53,714 nucleotides of DNA. Origin: Bacteroides caecigallinarum (GTDB taxonomy: Bacteria > Bacteroidota > Bacteroidia > Bacteroidales > Bacteroidaceae). The position numbers and the translations under genes are program-made. The notes beneath the pieces were generated by a model. That model saw only the letters and a list, made by a program, of their open reading frames with translations, was not told the DNA's origin and did no database searches. The stretch's first letter is position 1. Each line of letters starts with the position of its first letter. Location: the NCBI RefSeq assembly GCF_021530995.1, contig NZ_JADYTF010000008.1, positions 1-53,714 on the forward strand, given 5' to 3'. Positions 49,509 to 53,714 of this stretch are shown here, one piece after another.

Positions 49509-51724
49509 TGTTTTTTAGCGAGTGATTGTTGTTTCAGTTTACGCAAATATTCTATTGCCATAGCTATACGTCTTCCGTTAGCATCGGCTTCATTGAGTGT
49601 AGGTATCTGTCCGTTATGCTCTTCTCTCCATTTAGGCAGATACTTTGTGAATAGTAGAATAGCCTCTTCACGTGACATTTCTTCCTTGTGTTCCTCTATC
49701 TCGTATTGTATAGTACGCAAAACCTCAGGTGTCAATGATTTTGACAATATTTCGTATGCCCTTTGGAATGGATTTATGGAATCTATAAGATTAATTGATA
49801 AATTGTCAAGATTCACAAATTTATTAGCCAAACGGATAAATTTGTTTCCGTTATCATCAGTTGTTATATCCTGTCCCTGAGTCGCTATAGTCAGTATGGC
49901 ATGTTTAGAAACCTGATCTACTTCCTCTTCCGTAAGGTCTTTGTATTTTTCGGCAATAATCTTCGGGAAATAAACCTGTGTGATAATCTCTGTCATATCA
50001 GTACCTATAATGGCTTCCCTTATGCGTCTGTCGGATAATGTTGTTGCAATAAGTGTATCAAGGTCATTATCTATTATTGCCTGTGCCCGTTCGGTAGGCG
50101 TTGGCAGTCCTTCCACATCAATGGTATGTTTGCGGTCTGTTTTTCTTCTCTGCTGCTTTGCTTCCTCTTCTTCAGGTGTGTTTTCTTCCCTTTTGGTACG
50201 GAAAGTCCATCGTGGAGCCATAACCTGTTCCATAAGCAAGGACACGGATATTGCTTTAAGGAAGTCGTTTACTGCCATAGAAACATCTTCCTGTGCAGCA
50301 TCAGGGCAAGGAATCAGATTGATGAACTGTGCATGACTTTTGCCTTCACAGTCGCGTGTACAGCGACCGATAATCTGTACAATTTCAGTAAGCGAAGAGC
50401 GTATTCCGATAGTGATACAGCATTCGCACCATGTCCAGTCAAATCCTTCTTTGGCTGTACCAAGAGCTATCAGTATGTCGAGAGAATCGCGTGAGTTCAT
50501 TCTTTGCAGATATGCCTGTAGTGCTTCTCTACGTGACGGAACATCTTCTACCAAATCACCTACTTTCAGGATACGTCCGTCAGGAGTACGTACACGATAG
50601 ATATAATGTTCATAATCTATATCAATTATTTCACCTATACAGTTTATTATATCTGCAGCTTGATCATATTTAGAAGCGTATGTAGGTTTAGAATTTACAT
50701 TAGGAATATGTATCAATGTTTTCTTAGTGGTATCAAGTGCTTCCGGAATAGCTGTTATGTACTTCCCTGTAAAGAACTGATAACCAATACCCAAACTTTT
50801 CAGATACTTATATCCGCTAAGTTGCTGATAATAGTTATAGTTTATGGTAGGCTGAAACTTTGCTTCATCTTCCGGACGCATCACCGGTATGTCATCTCCA
50901 CGGAAATAACTTCCAGTCATGGCTAATATATGCGCAGAAGTTTCGTTGAGAAGCCTTCTGATAAGTTCTCCCAAGTTATTGTTTGCGTCGGCAGAAGTGT
51001 GATGAAACTCGTCAATACCAAAGAATACGTTGTTCAGCAACTCATTAGGAATCTCTTTCATTGCATTACGCAATGTACTATGTGTGCAGACCAATATCTT
51101 AGCCTTGTCCTCAGGCTTTAGAAACTCTCTCAGAACTTTACGTTTCGATGTTTCAGAGCCTAACGAATCACACAGGTTGTAATACGGTGCGACTTTCCAG
51201 TCCTCAAAGAAACCATATTCTTTCAGGTTGGTATTTCTGAATGAACGTCCGATAGATTTTTCCGGTACTGCTACTATAACTTTTCTTATATCCTGATTTG
51301 CTAATTTATCCAATGCTACAAACATCATGGCACGACTTTTACCGGATGCCGGTGGAGCTTTTACCAATAAATATTGGCGATGCTTTTGTTCGTAAACCAT
51401 CGCTTGCATCTCGCGCATACCAAGTTCATTGGTTGTGCTTGACTGTCCTGTTTGTGCATATTCTATATTTACCAGATTATTGATTGCCATATTTGTTCCC
51501 TTTCTGTTAAGTTCGTCCATGAATTCCTGATACAAAGCAACCGGCCCGTAGTGCCACAGCTTGGTGGTTTCATCGGCAAGTTTCTTGTATGTTTCCGAAT
51601 TATAGAAACGTCGCATAGCTTCTATAATTGTAATATGAGACTCATGGGCATAAATCTGTGCCAGTCTGCTTACTTTACTTGGCAATAGCAAATACAGATT
51701 TTTATCAGATATTTCCAAATTCAT
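49505..51724 (-). CDS. SF2 DEAD/DEAH-type helicase with extra N-terminus
   Basis: A 739-residue ATPase/helicase of the restriction-subunit (ResIII-like) type. Walker A is KAPPASGKSRAMM (K129), motif II is IDEFHHTS (D238-E239), motif III ILAMTGS, and motif VI EIVQIIGRCTRD. The first ~77 residues (LYLLLPSKVSRLAQIYA, SETYKKLADETTKLWHYGPVALYQEF) look like a separate small domain; an internal ATG at 51490 (Met79) could start a conventional helicase. The gene overlaps DUF3990 upstream and the GIY-YIG gene downstream by 4 bp each. Strand separation or translocation for restriction is plausible. Confidence 0.88.
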   Translation of the reverse strand: MNLEISDKNLYLLLPSKVSRLAQIYAHESHITIIEAMRRFYNSETYKKLADETTKLWHYGPVALYQEFMDELNRKGTNMAINNLVNIEYAQTGQSSTTNELGMREMQAMVYEQKHRQYLLVKAPPASGKSRAMMFVALDKLANQDIRKVIVAVPEKSIGRSFRNTNLKEYGFFEDWKVAPYYNLCDSLGSETSKRKVLREFLKPEDKAKILVCTHSTLRNAMKEIPNELLNNVFFGIDEFHHTSADANNNLGELIRRLLNETSAHILAMTGSYFRGDDIPVMRPEDEAKFQPTINYNYYQQLSGYKYLKSLGIGYQFFTGKYITAIPEALDTTKKTLIHIPNVNSKPTYASKYDQAADIINCIGEIIDIDYEHYIYRVRTPDGRILKVGDLVEDVPSRREALQAYLQRMNSRDSLDILIALGTAKEGFDWTWCECCITIGIRSSLTEIVQIIGRCTRDCEGKSHAQFINLIPCPDAAQEDVSMAVNDFLKAISVSLLMEQVMAPRWTFRTKREENTPEEEEAKQQRRKTDRKHTIDVEGLPTPTERAQAIIDNDLDTLIATTLSDRRIREAIIGTDMTEIITQVYFPKIIAEKYKDLTEEEVDQVSKHAILTIATQGQDITTDDNGNKFIRLANKFVNLDNLSINLIDSINPFQRAYEILSKSLTPEVLRTIQYEIEEHKEEMSREEAILLFTKYLPKWREEHNGQIPTLNEADANGRRIAMAIEYLRKLKQQSLAKKQ

Positions 51725-52203
51725 AGACTTACCTCCTTTATTTCCTTGAATTTCAGACAGTCGATTGAACGTGTTGTGTGAAACAGCAGCTGATCTACCA
51801 ATATATATGTTTTCAGCTCCTTAATGAGTTCCTGTTTGTTTAAAAGGCCTCCTTCATATAAAGCAAAAGCAGCATATACACGGTCGTTTGCCACAGGACC
51901 CCATACTATATCGTGCGTATGGCAGAAATTTATATCAGTACGGTTTGCCATTACAAAGTCAAGCCATTCTTCAGTAGGTTCTGAAAAATGAAGAATGTCA
52001 AGCTGAGAAGCACTGATTTCGTCAAATTCATATACATTAACGTATCCTTTTCCTCCTTTTCTACCCAATTTGCGCTTAACCCAAAGCGTAGCTTGTTCTT
52101 CTGATGTTGTAGTGTAGAAACCGTTTCCATAATCCAATGCACGATTGGCTTCCCGTATTTCCGGTTTTTCTACCTGTTCTAAACTGCCGTGATATAATAT
52201 CAT
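51721..52203 (-). CDS. DUF3990 protein, ADP-ribosyltransferase-like
   Basis: A 160-residue protein of DUF3990. The features ILYHGSLEQVEKPEI, ALDYGNGFYTTTSEEQATLW and VNVYEFDE resemble the HYE-type ADP-ribosyltransferase fold, with His5 and the GFYTT tyrosine as likely NAD contacts. Members commonly pair with DUF3791 proteins, as here; the pair has the look of a toxin-antitoxin module, but this is inference. It overlaps DUF3791 and the helicase by ATGA on both sides. Confidence 0.82.
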   Translation of the reverse strand: MILYHGSLEQVEKPEIREANRALDYGNGFYTTTSEEQATLWVKRKLGRKGGKGYVNVYEFDEISASQLDILHFSEPTEEWLDFVMANRTDINFCHTHDIVWGPVANDRVYAAFALYEGGLLNKQELIKELKTYILVDQLLFHTTRSIDCLKFKEIKEVSL

Positions 52204-52427
52204 TTTATTATTTCTTTTTTCTTGTTATTAATCAGTTCGTCTATCTCTTCCATCAGCCAATGATGTCCCTGAGTATGGAGTATCTCAAAGTTCTCTTCCA
52301 GATAGGGCAGTACATCGTATTTATCGAACAGAGAAAAAGTTTCTTCTCCGCTCAGTTGATGTTTCTTTCTGTATTGTTCTATGCAGAAAGAAAGGAAATA
52401 GGCTATATCGAGTTCTTTGTCGTTCAT
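52200..52427 (-). CDS. DUF3791 small protein
   Basis: A 75-residue helical protein matching DUF3791: YFLSFCIEQYRKKHQLSG, TFSLFDKYDVLPYLEENFEILHTQGHHWL. It sits directly before DUF3990 with a 4-bp overlap and may be its antitoxin or partner. An 80-bp gap separates it from the upstream membrane protein, so it may have its own promoter. Confidence 0.82.
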   Translation of the reverse strand: MNDKELDIAYFLSFCIEQYRKKHQLSGEETFSLFDKYDVLPYLEENFEILHTQGHHWLMEEIDELINNKKKEIIK

Positions 52428-52507
52428 TTCTTATTTTTTAGAGTGTTATATCAAATGAAGTTCGCAAAATCTTTTTATATATCATTTTATTATTTTCTGT
52501 AGTAAAC

Positions 52508-53188
52508 TCACTCATCTAAATAATTCAATGATACTGTTTTAAAATTAGCAATATTATCAAGTCGTTTTTCAAATTTTTCCATTAATTCTTCATATCCAAT
52601 TCTTATGAAAAGATAATTTGGATGATTACGAATGAAATTGTCATATTCTTGATAAAAACCTTTGAATTTTTTGATTGTATTTAAAAGTTCTTCTTTACTT
52701 GTACAATATGCAAAAGATGAATTTGTAATATTTAGCATATATTCTTTTAGTTCATCTAATAACCATTTATACCCTTCTCGTTTATGGTCTACAGATAAGG
52801 AATATTTTATAGCTGAATGAAAATGTAAAAAAGCCTCAAGATCCATATTCTGTGTTTTAAGGAATAATCTTGCTTGTAAAATTTCAGTACTTTCAGCTTG
52901 TTCTTGTCGTAATATATCCAATTGTTTTTGATGATTTTCCAAAGATGTCTTTAAAGTTTCTACAGCATTAATTCTTTGTCTTAAATCAATAGCGTTGTAT
53001 ATTTGATAACCTACTAATAAGGTAACAGCAATTCCTATAAATCCAGCTATTACACCTATATATGTATCAATTGTTACGACACTATATGGTTCCACCTTAC
53101 AAATAAACACAGCTAATGCTACTAATGATATAACAAAAGCCATTAAAGAAAGCCAGAAACTCCAATTTATTTTTACATACTCTTTCAT
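52508..53188 (-). CDS. Unknown membrane protein with coiled coil
   Basis: I do not recognise this 226-residue protein. Two membrane segments lie near 10-32 and 42-65 (FWLSLMAFVISLVALAVFI; YIGVIAGFIGIAVTLLVGY), followed by a predicted coiled coil (about 70-110; INAVETLKTSLENHQKQLD) and a soluble helical domain to the end. It overlaps the methyltransferase gene by 4 bp. Its tight coupling suggests it belongs to the same system, perhaps as a membrane-anchored sensor or effector; that is speculative. Confidence 0.75.
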   Translation of the reverse strand: MKEYVKINWSFWLSLMAFVISLVALAVFICKVEPYSVVTIDTYIGVIAGFIGIAVTLLVGYQIYNAIDLRQRINAVETLKTSLENHQKQLDILRQEQAESTEILQARLFLKTQNMDLEAFLHFHSAIKYSLSVDHKREGYKWLLDELKEYMLNITNSSFAYCTSKEELLNTIKKFKGFYQEYDNFIRNHPNYLFIRIGYEELMEKFEKRLDNIANFKTVSLNYLDE

Positions 53189-53714
53189 TTCTTCGTCATT
53201 TTAGCATACAACTTAAACAAATATTCCAAACGTTCTTCATCTGAAGAAAAAGGTTCCTGACGATAGCAACGTTCTACTGCTACATCAAGATTATGATGTA
53301 CTTCCTTTAAATCCTCAGGCATCGTTTCAGGGTTATACATTTCACCTAATGTCATGTCAAAATGTTGGTCACGTATATCTAATATGCACTGTGCTAACTC
53401 CTCTAATTCTTTTTTTTGTATTTCGCTGATTGAGGGGAAAGGAAAAGTATTATAACAAAGTTGAGCTGAATATCGATATCGTGTTTCTAATCGTCCTCCT
53501 ATTATTTTTACCCAAGCCATGTGCATCTTGCTTGTGAGAATACTGAAAAGCCATAAAGGGGCATCATATATTGCAAAAGCCGAATTGGAAACAACAGTTC
53601 CAGAATTTAAAAAACCGATTGGAATATATTCGCGACGTTCTGAGGATACAGCAGGTATAATAATGCATTCAGTTTCTTTATAACGGATTTCTCCAAATTT
53701 ATATGGAACTATAG
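53185..53714 (-). CDS. C-terminus of an MmeI-like DNA methyltransferase (cut by the edge)
   Basis: The frame stays open to the right edge, so only the last 176 codons are seen. They match the target-recognition and C-terminal parts of MmeI-family class I SAM-dependent methyltransferases: IIIPAVSSERREYIPIGFL, SKMHMAWVKIIGGRLETRYRYS, and LCYNTFPFPSISE. The catalytic methylase (NPPY-type motif) and any nuclease domain lie outside the window. It is the most upstream visible gene of the operon and overlaps the membrane protein gene by 4 bp. The N-6 adenine modification is inferred from the family. Confidence 0.85.
   Translation of the reverse strand, partial: IVPYKFGEIRYKETECIIIPAVSSERREYIPIGFLNSGTVVSNSAFAIYDAPLWLFSILTSKMHMAWVKIIGGRLETRYRYSAQLCYNTFPFPSISEIQKKELEELAQCILDIRDQHFDMTLGEMYNPETMPEDLKEVHHNLDVAVERCYRQEPFSSDEERLEYLFKLYAKMTKK

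Noticed and set aside
44803-53714. Integrated prophage or insertion sequence in the accessory region.
   Set aside because: No integrase, transposase, phage structural gene or terminal inverted repeat was seen; only the gene content and base composition suggest transfer.

Overview
The window looks like a chromosomal segment of a gut Bacteroidales bacterium, most likely Bacteroides/Phocaeicola. The reasons are the TonB-dependent receptor with an N-terminal carboxypeptidase-regulatory domain, the many promoters fitting the Bacteroides -7 box TAnnTTTG, the MurF-alanine racemase fusion, the GSCFA protein, the PepSY-like lipoprotein, the DUF4143 ATPase, and a complex I operon without nuoE, nuoF or nuoG. 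No rRNA, tRNA or CRISPR array was recognised. Most genes lie on the minus strand.

Layout. 1-2.7 kb: a CNNM/CBS transporter-like protein and mannose-6-phosphate isomerase, convergent. 2.8-8.5 kb: an outer-membrane uptake pair, a TonB receptor and a surface lipoprotein made of two near-identical beta-helix halves. It has a striking upstream array of 11-bp direct repeats and a 25-bp tandem repeat between the genes; two tiny membrane proteins lie next to it. 8.6-19 kb: an 11-subunit complex I operon (nuoA-B-CD-H-I-J-K-L-M-N) whose junctions carry several unrelated short repeats. 19-23 kb: a small unknown protein, trkA and dxs. 23-26.4 kb: GSCFA protein and MurF-Alr. 26.5-28.4 kb: an ABC transporter with a GntR regulator and a probable operator. 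28.6-31 kb: an exported KduI-like isomerase behind a broken PTS EIIC-like permease gene. 31.2-37.8 kb: a PAPS-synthesis and sulfotransferase operon (cysQ, SLC13 permease, cysC, cysD, cysN, sulfotransferase) resembling the Bacteroides steroid sulfonation cluster. 37.9-44.6 kb: housekeeping genes (amino acid permease, rsgA, frr, PepSY-like lipoprotein, hisS, zinc peptidase). 44.8-47.7 kb: two accessory ATPases of the AlbA/Schlafen-like and DUF4143 types. 47.9 kb to the right edge: a tightly overlapping, AT-richer operon that looks like a defence locus. It holds an MmeI-like DNA methyltransferase (cut by the edge), a membrane coiled-coil protein, a DUF3791/DUF3990 pair, a superfamily 2 helicase, a GIY-YIG nuclease and a truncated winged-helix protein.

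How the genes work together. The sulfotransferase operon contains everything needed to make PAPS (CysDN, CysC) and to clear PAP (CysQ), but no reductive sulfur-assimilation genes, so sulfate is probably activated for transfer to an organic acceptor. Complex I here has the membrane and quinone modules only, so its electron donor must come from elsewhere. The KduI/EIIC locus shows several inactivating changes and appears to be decaying. The right-hand operon combines modification, helicase and nuclease functions and is the best candidate for an undescribed system, although assigning it to defence is inference.
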